Notes: a model not told the origin generated them from the letters alone. A stretch of DNA of 33,843 nucleotides from Saccoglossus kowalevskii (GCF_000003605.2 NW_003151253.1:1082598-1116440); one strand, 5' to 3'; counted from the stretch's first letter, positions 13,101 through 24,227 are shown. Numbers and translations: made by a program.

Positions 13101-13283
13101 ACAAAAGATCATTGTTTAGCTCTAGAAACGAATCGGATGCAAACAACATGTACAGACAACAAAAATGTTTTCAACCCCAACTGCATAACTTCTTTGTGTA
13201 TTTTCCAAATCATGTTTATGCAAATTTGTTATTTGTATCTATATCTACGCTATTCTTACCGCTTATTTTCTTTTTATTCGTAG
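10172..13283. other. Non-coding stretch, probable 5' intron of the ADAR gene
   Basis: The stretch ends in a splice acceptor at 13282-13283, so at least its distal part should be intron. No upstream coding exon of ADAR was recognised. A GC-richer patch at about 11580-11660 contains an 8-bp perfect inverted repeat (gttgccgg 11586-11593, ccggcaac 11605-11612). The open frames (10771-10998, 12441-12677 and others) show no family signal. Confidence 0.45.
13251..13283 (+). other. Splice acceptor of the ADAR coding exon
   Basis: A pyrimidine-rich tract ending ttttattcgtag precedes the exon. Upstream of it the frame stays open to an ATG at 13112, but that extension encodes a hydrophobic Leu/Phe-rich stretch that is simply the translated pyrimidine tract. 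ADAR2 proteins have no membrane segment at this position, so the extension is taken as intron. The exon begins in phase 1, with the AT of an Asp codon. Confidence 0.8.
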
Positions 13284-15361
13284 ATCAGAATGGAAGTGAG
13301 GCTGCTGGTGAAGTAAAGGAGAACATCAGTGGAGACCAAGAAGAAAATATCGCCATGGACAACGATGATCAGCCCACAAAAGAATCAGAGCAGCGTAACC
13401 TGAAACGTCCACTTGAAGATGAACAGAATAATCGTAATCTGAACGAGACTCCCCGACAGCGGCCACGCAAGAGGAAAAAGGTTCCGGGACCAGTGTTACC
13501 GAAAAATGCATTGATGCAGCTGAATGAGATTCGACCAGGTTTACAGTTTAAGTTTGTTTCGCAGAGTGGTCCGGTTCACGCGCCAACGTTTGTAATGTCG
13601 GTGGAGGTTAATGGTCAGATGTTTGAAGGTATCGGAACAACTAAAAAGAAAGCCAAATTGCAGGCTGCCGAGAAGGCATTGCGGTCATTCGTCCAGTTTC
13701 CCAATGCGTCAGAAGCCCATCGTGCAATGGGACGCCATATCATTACGTCTGATTTTACCTCAGACGCGATGGACCTCAGCGATGTGTGTCTATTTAATAC
13801 ATTTGAATCATCGCAAATGGCTGCCGGAAAAGAAATTGAAATGAGCATAACCGAACAGCCAATGGAAGAAAAAGTTCAAACTCATAACGGTACTCATCAA
13901 GAAATACCGCCCGCTGCTCTAAGTACCGGTCCCACACTACGGACACCACTATCATCACCCCCGCAAGGAAAGAACCCAATAATGCTATTAAATGAACTCA
14001 GACCAGGACTTAAGTACGAATTTGTGTCGGAGACCGGCGAGAGTCACGCAAAGAATTTTGTAATGTCAGTTGTCATTGACGGACAAAATTTCACTGGCTC
14101 TGCCAGAAATAAGAAAATGGCCAAAGCACGTGCTGCTCAGGCAGCTCTTTCCAAGATTTATAATTTGATGCCAGCCACTGCTCCTGGTCTTCAGCCAATT
14201 CCAAGTGATAACACGCAACTACAGACACCGCAAGTGCTCGCTGATCTTGTGCATAAGCTAGTACTGACTAAATTTGGAGAGTTAACGGATAATTTTACAT
14301 CTCCATATGCAAGGAGGAAAGTTCTTGCGGGTGTTGTCATGACACATGGTCCCGAGATGAATGATGCGAAAGTAATATGTGTATCGACCGGTACAAAATG
14401 CATCAATGGAGAGTACATGTCAGATCAGGGTCTGGCGTTAAATGACTGTCATGCTGAAATAGTCACACGACGATCGTTAGTGCATTATTTGTATACTCAG
14501 CTTGAGTTGCATTTAACAAACGAAGGTGACAAGTCGATATTTCAACCATGTGATGACGGACATGGATACAAGCTACGTGAAGATGTCCTGTTTCATCTTT
14601 ACATCAGTACCTCACCATGTGGTGATGCCAGGATTTTCTCTCCTCATGAGACAACTAGTGAAGGTGACTCTACTGATCGGCACCCGAATCGCAAAGCACG
14701 TGGACAATTACGTACTAAGATAGAATCCGGTGAAGGAACAATTCCTGTGAAACCAGACTCTTCGATTCAGACGTGGGATGGGGTCCTTCAGGGAGAACGC
14801 TTGCTGACCATGTCATGCAGTGATAAAATTGCTCGGTGGAACGTACTTGGAATACAAGGTGCTCTTCTCAGTAATTTTATTGAGCCTGTTTACCTGTCTG
14901 GAATCATCCTTGGATCGTTGTACCATTCTGATCATCTATCAAGAGCGGTTTACTGTCGTTCAGCTGAAATCGAAGACCTCCCGAGGTTATTTAGACTCAA
15001 TAAACCTCTGCTTTGTGGGATCAGCAACACAGAAAGTCGACAACCCGGAAAAGCCCCCAACTTCAGTATTAACTGGATGGTGACGGATGATGGAATGGAG
15101 ATAATCAATGCGATGACAGGAAAAGACGACCATGGTCGTGCTTCCAGAATATCTAAACATGCCTTGTACCAGCATTTTAAGCAGCTGTATGGAAAAATAT
15201 CCACCCTGACGCAAGAAACCCGGAAGCCGCAATGTTATAGCGAGGCTAAAGCTATGGCTGTGGATTACCAAGAAGCCAAGATACAAATGGTGAAGACATT
15301 TCAAAAAGCAGGATTAGGCACATGGGTAAAAAAGCCAATCGAGCAAGACCAATTTGTGTAA
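13284..15361 (+). CDS. ADARB1/ADARB2-like: ADAR2-type double-stranded RNA adenosine deaminase (single large exon, 5' partial)
   Basis: The family converts adenosine to inosine in double-stranded RNA in the nucleus. Residue numbers count from the in-frame ATG at 13112; the exon itself starts at residue 58. A basic patch RQRPRKRKK (115-123) resembles a nuclear localisation signal. dsRNA-binding domain 1 spans about 130-197 with KKKAK at 178-182. Domain 2 spans about 287-352 with [10 protein letters not shown] at 333-342. The deaminase domain runs from about 375 to 745. It holds the HAE motif (447-449), PCG (502-504) and SCSDK (568-572), which supply the zinc ligands His447, Cys503 and Cys569 and the proton-shuttling Glu449. 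Glu541 corresponds to the base-flipping Glu488 of human ADAR2. Lys572, Arg575, Trp576 and Trp738 match inositol-hexakisphosphate pocket positions. All key residues are present, so an active enzyme is likely. The protein ends EQDQFV, close to vertebrate ADAR2. The true N-terminus is probably in an unseen upstream exon, although ATG 13355 (residue 82) sits in a good gccATGg context and could start a shorter form. The missing introns across the deaminase are unusual. Confidence 0.95.
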
Positions 15362-15878
15362 TGGTCGTCTGTTTTGAAATTATGCAGTTGCAATTTTGGC
15401 TTCTCATTAAAAATCAGCATTGTTTTTGTATCAAAATTATCAATGCATGATTCATTTTTCAAAAGCTGTTTTGCACAACTATTTTGTCTTTTGCTGCAAG
15501 TGCAGTGGCGTTATCAACATGAAATGAAATCAGACTTGCTGTCTCCGCAGCTTACAAACTGTTAGTATATGGTGCCATTTTTCTTATCGTTAATTTTTTT
15601 TTAAATATGGACTTTAGTCTGCAACGGGATTGGCTTCCTTTGCACTAGATAAATCTCTCCCAATATAATGGGGCAGTGTTACGATGTATTTGCATCACGA
15701 GATAGGGTTGGATGGGAACAATTCAATTACAGGCGAAGAGAGCGAAATGAGAATATTGTAGCGATTTTAGTTGACATCACCGTATTATGAAAATGCAAAA
15801 TGTGGGCAACTTTAATTGACTATTGTCAGAACTTGATTTGTGAACTGTCATTGCTAGCTGAAAATTAATACTATATTG

Positions 15879-15909
15879 AGGTCATTGACCTTGTAGAGGT
15901 CAAAGGTTA
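15879..15909 (+). promoter_or_regulatory. Nuclear-receptor-like IR1 and DR1 elements
   Basis: AGGTCATTGACCT (15879-15891) is a perfect inverted repeat of the AGGTCA half-site with one spacer base (IR1). Five bases later AGGTCAAAGGTTA (15897-15909) is a direct repeat with one spacer base (DR1) and one mismatch in the second half-site. IR1 is the class bound by receptors such as FXR or EcR with RXR, and DR1 by RXR or HNF4 dimers. The motifs are seen directly; binding is inference. The pair lies about 520 bases after the ADAR stop, inside or near its 3' UTR. Confidence 0.35.
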
Positions 15910-15982
15910 GCTTAGAAAGGGATCTGAGGCGGCTTATATGATACTGATTTTTTTCTTCACAGAGAAATGTCTGACATTTGGA

Positions 15983-15988
15983 AATAAA
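15983..15988 (+). terminator. Candidate polyadenylation signal for ADAR
   Basis: First AATAAA hexamer downstream of the ADAR stop codon. In AT-rich DNA such hexamers also occur by chance, so transcript data are needed to confirm it. Confidence 0.35.
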
Positions 15989-17498
15989 TTGTAAATTTTG
16001 CGTATGACGGGCATGAAAAAAGTTGAACTTTACGTTTGTTATAGCATTTATTTGGATTATTACCTTCTATGTGATTACAGGTTTGTCAATGGGTGAAAAA
16101 TATTTACTTGCCAGAAGTCAGTTGCTATGACAACATATCAAAAAAAACGAGTTAGGTGAAAGCCTCAGAAGTTAGCATAATAAGACAAAGTTTTTTTTTT
16201 TAATATTTAATTTAATTTAGCCATAATGGAGTTTTAGTTTGACTCAAATTTTAATTCAAAACTTAAGGTTTTCTTTCATTTTTTTTGTCAGTTTTGATAT
16301 TTTTTCAGAATATACAAATATTTTATCTCATTTTTGATTTGGAAGTCTTGTGTATTATCCTGATCATGTGATAATTGAAGACCAATCAGATTAGAGATTT
16401 TATGACAATTTGCATAGTCACTGATGGGATGACAAATCTTATAGATTTTCAATGACTGGCTGTTTCACTTTTTGTTTTGCTGTTGGTGATAACTTGGAGT
16501 ATAGCCCTCTGTGGCTGAAATGAATATTGATTTTGTTTACTAGATATTTTGATCATATGTAAAAAATTATAAATTGTCTCATTTCGATCTAGAAAAAACC
16601 CTTTGCGTTAAGATTTTTTGCGGGAAATACAGCTGTTGAGCTCAATCTGGCAGTGATAATTATGTTGGGAGAAAATGAGCATGTTCATTGTTGTCATAAC
16701 AACAGCATTCATGTGACGTGAGGATGGTAGTTGGATATGTTTGCTTGGGGGCATTGGTTTGTACGATAATCTGTAATAACCAAGTTATCTATATTGACAG
16801 GAACCCATCAGTACATGTCGGCTATGCTCCCAGTGGGATATCTAAAGGTAATTACCGCCATTCACGTGCACGTGCGTTTGACAAATGAGGTCAATAAGTC
16901 ATTCATTACCTCAACAAATTCATGTTGTAAACCGATATTATCTTACTTTTTGGCATATAATGAATGTGGTAGAGCTATAATTTTGTTTTTTACCACTTTT
17001 TCTTAACCTAATTTCAGAATTTTCTTTATTGATCTGCCATACCCAAGATGCCTACCCAGAATTCTCCCCATTACCCACAATTCCACTGCAGCACAATTTT
17101 CTCTTCATTTTTTCGGTTCAATTATCCTGTAAACGAAAAATTTAATTTATGGCTTAAAAAAACAAAATCGAGATTTCGCACAACAGGAGATTGACAAATA
17201 TTCAATTCATGACTCACAAAATGGTACAAAGTATGCTGTGGGATTGTGATATCAGACCAATCATATAAACTGAGGGTTACAGGCATCTGTGTTGTCTATG
17301 ATATCAGACATATTGCCATATATAATATATTATTGCATATTATTTGATTGGTTCAGACAGTTGAAAGTTTTTTAATATGCCACATGGGGTTACTTGGCTG
17401 ACTGCAGACGGTTGCAAATAAGCATATTCTTATACGAGTAAAACAAAATATTGGACTGGTACACCCACATTGGGTGGTGATTGTAATGGAGTGTTGCA
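15989..17498. other. Intergenic AT-rich stretch
   Basis: No exon, RNA gene or transposon is recognised. Contains T/A-rich tracts and a 70-codon plus-strand open frame (16794-17006) without family signal. Confidence 0.45.
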
Positions 17499-17648
17499 TG
17501 CTAATGAGGCAGGCCATATAAGGAAATTATAGTGACTGAGTATGCTAATGAGCCAGACTATATAGGGAAATTATAGTTACTGAGTATGCTAATGAACCAG
17601 TCCATAGAAGGTAATTATAGTGACCCAATATGCTAATTAGCCAGTCTT
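17499..17648. repeat. 44-bp tandem repeat, about 3.5 copies
   Basis: tgctaatgag or close variants recur at 17499, 17543, 17587 and 17631, an exact 44-bp spacing. The unit continues with a ccag...ccatata-type segment and ggaaattatagtgactgag. The copies are moderately diverged from one another. Confidence 0.9.
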
Positions 17649-18829
17649 CATTAAGACTACTGATACATAAGAATTTGAATTAATTAATGGAAACAAAAAT
17701 TGGCTTTACAAGTTTTTTTTAATAACAAATTTGTTGGTGCCCATGTTTTAGTAAGACATCTTCCATTCTCTAAAAGAGCACAATGTTTTTTTCTTGTTTT
17801 TACTTTAAGAATTTAGATTTTTGCTTGTACTAGATGTTATATTGTGTCATGTATTTTTCTGATCTGTTCAAATCCAAAGATATTTTATATAATTCTATGG
17901 GGGCATTTCAAAACCAAAAGAAGTTGGGTATTTTGTTGGAATTTTAATCTTATGCCAATAATTAATGAATAGAAACTAATTTGTTCAATCTTTGTTTGTA
18001 TTTTGTTTTCTCCAATCATTTTATTTATAATTTATAAAAGACAGCTTATGGGTTTTCAGTTACCATAAATTAATGCATTTGGGGTGTCTTAATGTCAAAT
18101 TGACTCCCTAACTTGGTGGATAAATTCAAGATGGCTCCATTTGCACAGTTGCGATCCAACATTTTCGTTTCCTAGCTGGTCATGTGACAACACTTGCTTA
18201 AAACATGTGTGGTAAACAATGTCATGGTTCATAGTTTTGTCTTGAACCATGGCATTTATGCAGTTAGCTGTTAGTCAGTTAGCTAGGGGATTCAAATCAG
18301 AGCCCCCTAACACATGCATTAAACTATGGCATCAGGTTTTAATATTCAAAAAGCAAATGGTAGTGTCTTATTGTGTTCAAACAACATACATGAATCCACA
18401 TTTTACAAGGCTATATTAACTGCACAGTTCTGACAATGAACAATCAGTCCTCTATTTTCAAATTATAGCTGTAGTCTCCAGCAATTTTCGTTATTTTAGT
18501 TTTTGTCAAATGTATTTTTTTTACAAAACAAAGTGATTGCTTATTAGTGAAAGTTTAAAATGTATATTTCTTAGTGTCTTTTTCTATATAAAAAACATTA
18601 TTCACTGTTTAATTCTGTATAATTTGGCTCAGTGCAGAGAGAAATTTGTAAGAAATGAACTGATGTTACTATTTCATAATTACTGTAATGTTATGGAATT
18701 AGTTGCTATAGCGATGATCTAGTCATGCTTATCTTTGCATATTAAATGTGGTGACGATTTCATAATGTCTTGTCTCTTTCATTAGTTTGAATCTTGTTGC
18801 CTTATGTTCGTATTTGCCAACCAAGCCTT
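17649..18829. other. Intergenic AT-rich stretch, nothing recognised
   Basis: Unique sequence with short open frames only (for example 18537-18722) and no family signal. Confidence 0.45.
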
Positions 18830-20251
18830 GTAGAATGCCTTGTAACATGTATATGCCAAGATATGAATATGTAGAATGCCCTGTAACATGTATATACCAA
18901 GATATGAATATGTAGAATGCCCTGTAACATGTATATGCCAAGATGTGAATGTGTAGAATACTCTGTAACATGCATATGCCAAGATATGAATATGTAGAAT
19001 GCCCTGTAACGTGTATATCCCAAGATGTGAATGTGTAGAATGCCCTGTAACATGTATATGCCAAGATGTGAATGTGTAGAATGCTCTCTACATGCATATG
19101 CCAAGATATGAATATGTAGAATGCCCTGTAACATGTATATGCCAAGATGTGAATGTGTAGAATGCTCTGTAACATGCATATGCCAAGATGTGAATGTGTA
19201 GAATGCCCTGTAACATGTATATCCCAAGATGTGAATGTGTAGAATGCCCTGTAACATGTATATCCCAAGATATGAATATGTAGAATGCCCTGTAACATGT
19301 ATATCCCAAGATGTGAATGTGTAGAATGCCCTGTAACATGTATATGCCAAGATGTGAATGTGTAGAATGCTCTGTAACATGCATATGCCAAGATGTGAAT
19401 GTGTAGAATGCCCTGTAACATGTATATCCCAAGATATGAATATGTAGAATGCCCTGTAACATGCATATGCCAAGATGTGAATGTGTAGAATGCCCTGTAA
19501 TATGTATATCCCAAGATATGAATATGTCGAATGCCCTGTAACATGCATATGCCAAGATATGAATATGTAGAATGCCCTGTAACATGCATATGCCAAGATA
19601 TGAATATGTAGAATGCCCTGTAACATGCATATGCCAAGATATGAATATGTAGAATGCCCTGTAACATGCATATGCCAAGATATGAATATGTAGAATGCCC
19701 TGTAACATGTATATGCCAAGATGTGAATGTGTAGAATGCTCTCTACATGCATATGCCAAGATATGAATATGTAGAATGCCCTGTAACATGTATATGCCAA
19801 GATGTGAATGTGTAGAATGCCCTGTAACATGTATATCCCAAGATATGAATATGTAGAATGCCCTGTAACATGTATATCCCAAGATGTGAATGTGTAGAAT
19901 GCCCTGTAACATGTATATGCCAAGATGTGAATGTGTAGAATGCTCTGTAACATGCATATGCCAAGATGTGAATGTGTAGAATGCTCTGTAACATGCATAT
20001 GCCAAGATGTGAATGTGTAGAATGCCCTGTAACATGTATATGCCAAGATGTGAATGTGTAGAATGCTCTGTAATATGCATATGCCAAGATGTGAATGTGT
20101 AGAATGCCCTGTAACATGTATATCCCAAGATATGAATATGTAGAATGCCCTGTAACATGTATATGCCAAGATGTGAATGTGTAGAATGCCCTGTAACATG
20201 TATATGCCAAGATGTGAATGTGTAGAATGCTTATAAAATGTATATGCCAAG
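18830..20251. repeat. 41-bp minisatellite, about 35 copies
   Basis: gtagaatgcc recurs every 41 bp (for example 18871 and 18912). The unit reads approximately gtagaatgccctgtaacatg, tatatgccaagatatgaata, t. Copies fall into a few variants: gatAtgaatAt or gatGtgaatGt, catgTatat or catgCatat, and tatGcc or tatCcc. Two copies (near 19081 and 19740) share the same one-base deletion. The minus strand has no stop in any frame, so three overlapping open frames of 482, 356 and 312 codons arise (18802-20250, 19088-20158, 18729-19667). They encode only the repeat (for example HSTYSYLGICMLQ) and are not called as genes. Confidence 0.97.
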
Positions 20252-22258
20252 TTGTATGTTATGTCTAGTCACTACTTAATTTTGGCTCATTCAATAAAAA
20301 ATACAAATAGCATCACTATCTAATTGTTGTACTGCACGGTACCTCAATTTAGTGTAATGGCCGTACACTCTATCTGATTGCATGCATAATTACTTTGTAT
20401 ATTTATATATATATACACTCTTGGCACCTGGAAATCAGATCATTACCAGAGTGGATATTTGTATCTAGTTTTTCCCTTGTGCTACTAACATTAGTTTCAA
20501 TAACTCTTCAGCACTTTCCTTGGGAAGATATTTGTGGAGCCCTCTATGGCCAGACATTATGTTGAACCAAGCCTGCCATAGAGGGCGTCATGTAGAAAAC
20601 TAATGCCTGTTTGCAAACAATGATACGAATATCAATAACACATTGTTATAGTTACCACTTTAGTATTCACTATTCCTGTGAGTAACTTTATATTAACCAA
20701 AATAAACATCGAGAACAAATGACAAGTTTGGCATTTTCTCAGTAGTGATTAAATCTTGTACACTGCAAATACAAAAAAATATTCCAGGAGATTATATATT
20801 GATTAATACCAAATATGATGGTTTTAACAAAGAATAAAAAGTGTCACCTGTCAGTAATATGGGGTTGAACTTATCAAGACTTTGATACACATAAAACAAA
20901 AGATAAGTGTGTGACATAACTGAACTATAGAGGGCGAGATAAGTATACTGTCCATTGCAAAGCTGTATTTACACCCACTCTACAGGATATATTTTTTTCT
21001 GCAAATTATTCAATTTGATTTCATTACCTTTGAAGTGCCATAATATTGGTGGAAAAATGTGCCTATTTATATGCATTTTGAACCAAATTGTTGAGAAAAT
21101 CTTAAAAAATTCTGTAGATTTTCTTTTGTGAATAATAACACAAGTTGACTTTGATGCTAAAAACATATCACTATCTCAAGACTTTGTCTTGTTGCATTAA
21201 TTACAGTAAACTGTTAAATTTTCGGCAATAGAAATGTTTCGTAGTTTTGTCATAGCATTTACAAGTCGTTGTGACCATAGCCTGTTTACCTACATATGGT
21301 TGTGTGGGTCCTTTCCCCAACAGTCTAGAATTGTTGCTTAGACTTTTCTTGACAATTCATATTTATTCCAACGTCTCTGTGAACTATCGGTTTGATACAC
21401 TATGTAGGGGAAATGTACAACTGTCATCCAGTGCTAGGAAAATTAGCATATTCAAATTAGCAGCTATATTTATCAGCCAATCAACATCATGGATAATCAA
21501 CTGACATTGAACGAAAAATTTAGGTACCAATTCCAGTTATGGAGAAGTTGTATGAAACAGTAGGCGAGTAATCAGGCTAGTATGACCTCAGTCTTCAGGA
21601 CTCAAGTTAAGTTTCACTGCCACAGATTTTTGTCTCTCGATTGTTCGGTACGAGTTATGAAAATTCCTGATTAAAGTGTGACATAAAGGCTCCATGCAAA
21701 GTACACAAATGCGTTTCACATGAAATTTAAAAATGAAGCACAGCGATTGTGAACGCTGTCATATTGTTTGTACCATGGCCATCTTGAATTGGCCATTCTA
21801 GAATTTTCAGGGTTATATTGTGTAATCAAATTACAGAAACCGGACATTAAGCTATGCATATTCACATCAGCATTTTGATTGGTCAAAACCAAATTGTAAA
21901 AGTCATGTTCATGCAGCAAGGTGTCGAGCATTAGAAACCGGGGGAAATGAAATCAGTGTCGGCAGAACATTTGTTCTTGAATGCCCCAACATATTCTCCC
22001 TGCAACACCTTGCATGAATATTTTTTCTAAAATCAATGTTTATCAACACAAATTTCGCACATGCGTGGCGCGATGACTACCGCCCTTTACTAGTAACCCT
22101 TTACATGTGCGAGCAGAGTGGCCATTGGAGGAGATTCATTCAAATGAGACAAATATTGTCAGTATCTGGGCATGCAATTTTATTTGCATATTTACCTGAC
22201 ATTACAAATACATCCAAGTTACATCATTAATTTATACCAAAATAACAATGAATGATCA
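20252..22258. other. Intergenic stretch with a small inverted repeat
   Basis: No exon is recognised. The notable structure is a perfect 12-bp inverted pair GCCCTCTATGGC (20539-20550) and GCCATAGAGGGC (20575-20586). A further tatagagggcgag word lies near 20926-20938. These resemble the TAGAGGGC cores of the arrays in the WDR37 introns. Confidence 0.45.
20539..20586. repeat. Perfect 12-bp inverted repeat with TAGAGGGC-type arms
   Basis: GCCCTCTATGGC at 20539-20550 is the exact reverse complement of 20575-20586, with a 24-base spacer. It can form a stem-loop, or read as two oppositely oriented CCATAGAGGGC boxes. Confidence 0.7.
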
Positions 22259-22265
22259 GTACTAA

Positions 22266-22663
22266 CAGAGGTACATTACTTGGGATTTGTAACTACGGTG
22301 ACATGATACCAAGATCCCGTCACAATCTCGCTCTCGCATAAGCGTTCCAACTCAGAAAAATGCAAATGCGCATGCCCGAGGTAACTAGGATACTGGGATG
22401 TCCAGGTGGATCAAAATAGCTGCCCATGATACGACGGATTACGAGAACTATATTTTCTGTACATTTTCAATGTATTACATTTTTCACTATGATAGTGGCA
22501 AGAAAAGTTTTATTTTTTCATTACAAACCTTGAACATTGATATATGTCATGTCAGAAGATCGTAGCCTCAGTCTCGCTATCTACGAGAAGAGACTTGAAT
22601 GGGATCTTGACATGTCACCATACAGTACTATGCGAGTTGCAAACCCCAAGTAATGTACCTCTG
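22266..22663. mobile_element. Non-autonomous hAT-like MITE, 398 bp
   Basis: The left end CAGAGGTACATTACTTGGG is mirrored exactly by CCCAAGTAATGTACCTCTG at the right end. The terminal inverted repeats continue for about 29 bp with two mismatches, and weaker similarity extends inward (ggtgacatg and agatccc words on both arms). The element is flanked by a perfect 7-bp direct duplication, GTACTAA, at 22259-22265 and 22664-22670. CAG-starting ends and a target duplication close to 8 bp fit the hAT superfamily, which is inference. The interior has no coding potential. Confidence 0.85.
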
Positions 22664-22670
22664 GTACTAA

Positions 22671-23328
22671 TAACTCTTGACTACCGGTAGTATATACTAG
22701 TCTCTTGTTTGATCATTTATATCATAGAACTTGCGTGTTAAAAAACACCTCAAAACAAGTTGACTGGTTGCAAAATAACTGAATAGCATGAATGTACGCT
22801 GTTCTTTTGTGTTTGTGTTGCAGTGGCTGCGACAAAGCTTCTAACACACAGACCCTTGTCCAAGTATGAACAGATAAAAAGAGTGAGGATGGAAAAAAAA
22901 CAGTAAATGGATGTCTTGTGACCTGTCACAAAAGACCTACACACCAAAAGAAAGAAACTAAAAAATGCACTTTGTTAAAATCCAGATAGCCAATGAAATG
23001 CAATGAAATGGAGATGAAATTGCATAGATATCCCAGAATGCACAGCATTGTGAGGTCAAATACAGCAGCTGTATTAGAAGTAACTATGAAAGAAAATATT
23101 CAGAGGAATATTTCGCAAACTTTTATCTGAACACAAAGAAAATGTGACAACTTATTTAATAATAGTATCAGTGAAGCACCCCTAGTTTATTCACATTAAG
23201 CAACATTTAATAAATTAAAACACTGATTTCATGTAAATCTATCAATAATAAAACTATTTGCATTCTCAAATCTTCTATAAAAGAAAAAATGGTTAACAAA
23301 ATTTTTAATCAAACACATAACATAAATG
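22671..23328. other. Intergenic stretch between the MITE and the WDR37 3' end
   Basis: Nothing recognised apart from AT-rich sequence. A further TTTATT (AATAAA on the minus strand) at 23186-23191 is an alternative WDR37 polyadenylation signal. Confidence 0.4.
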
Positions 23329-23334
23329 TTTATT
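23329..23334 (-). terminator. Candidate polyadenylation signal for WDR37
   Basis: TTTATT on the plus strand reads AATAAA on the minus strand. It is the first canonical hexamer I find downstream of the WDR37 stop at 25420, implying a 3' UTR of about 2.1 kb. Non-canonical signals nearer the stop cannot be excluded. Confidence 0.3.
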
Positions 23335-23831
23335 AATGTGGCCCTAATGATACTCCCAGCTGATACCCTGTAAACATGTAAAAATAAAAACGAAATAAAA
23401 ATAACTTCAGCTGAAAGTACACGTTTGACTATGAAACATTATTAAATTCATAAAATAAAATCATAAGTAAACTTTATGTAATGTGACCAGATGAGTTTGC
23501 CATAGCAACCAAATTATTACAATTACAATCAAATTTCACTACCATAGTTGAAGGCTAACAGTAATGATAGCGTACTAGATACGACCGCAAACCACAGTTG
23601 TCATTTACTGCAATGGAATGAATATTGAACACACACATTGTCGTCATGACGACGCTATCCAGATACAATCAGGATTACAAAATCATCCATAAAGAAATCG
23701 TAAAAATGTTATGGTTATTACATTTTCATGTTAATTAATAAAACTATACATAAATTTTCAAGCTCCATTATTAATAATATTCAGCCTCTGAAATAATAAA
23801 TAAATCTGCCACTTAATATTAAAACTTAAAT

Positions 23832-24227
23832 AATACTAAAACTTATAACTAGTAAAATATCTTCTCAAGGGCTTTGTTTAGGCAATCTACTTTTATGTGA
23901 ATCGCAATAAGTTGCCAAAAATAATTTATATTTAATTATAATTCACAATTTTAAGATGTCTATCATTGTCCACACTGTACCACGTCCAAGGAAGACCCAC
24001 AATTCCTTGGTGCAATTCCAAGGATTGAGAATACTAAAACTTATAACTAGTAAAATATCTTCTCAAGGGCTTTGTTTAGGCAATCTACTTTTATGTGAAT
24101 CGCAATAAGTTGCCAAAAATAATTTATATTTAATTATAATTCACAATTTTAAGATATCTATCATTGTCCACACTGTACCACGTCCAAGGAAGACCCACAA
24201 TTCCTTGGTGCAATCCCAAGGATTGAG
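23832..24227. repeat. 198-bp tandem duplication, two copies
   Basis: 23832-24029 and 24030-24227 align at a constant offset of 198 bp. I count two differences: gatGtc versus gatAtc, and gcaatTcc versus gcaatCcc. At about 99% identity it is either recent or an assembly artefact. Confidence 0.95.

Larger units (their letters stand above)
15362..15988 (+). other. Probable ADAR 3' UTR
   Basis: Sequence after the TAA stop (15359-15361). The first canonical AATAAA on this strand is at 15983-15988, giving a candidate 3' UTR of roughly 640 bases. The extent is inferred only from that signal. Confidence 0.4.

Noticed and set aside
13112-13283. N-terminal extension of ADAR with a hydrophobic, membrane-like stretch
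   Set aside because: The hydrophobic residues come from the pyrimidine tract before a clear splice acceptor at 13282-13283, and ADAR2 proteins have no such segment.
13326-15304. Several 60-105-codon open frames on either strand overlapping the ADAR exon
   Set aside because: Shadow frames of a strongly conserved coding exon with no independent signal.
18729-20250. Three long minus-strand open frames of 312, 482 and 356 codons
   Set aside because: They are overlapping frames of the 41-bp minisatellite and encode only its repetition; no promoter, splice or domain evidence.
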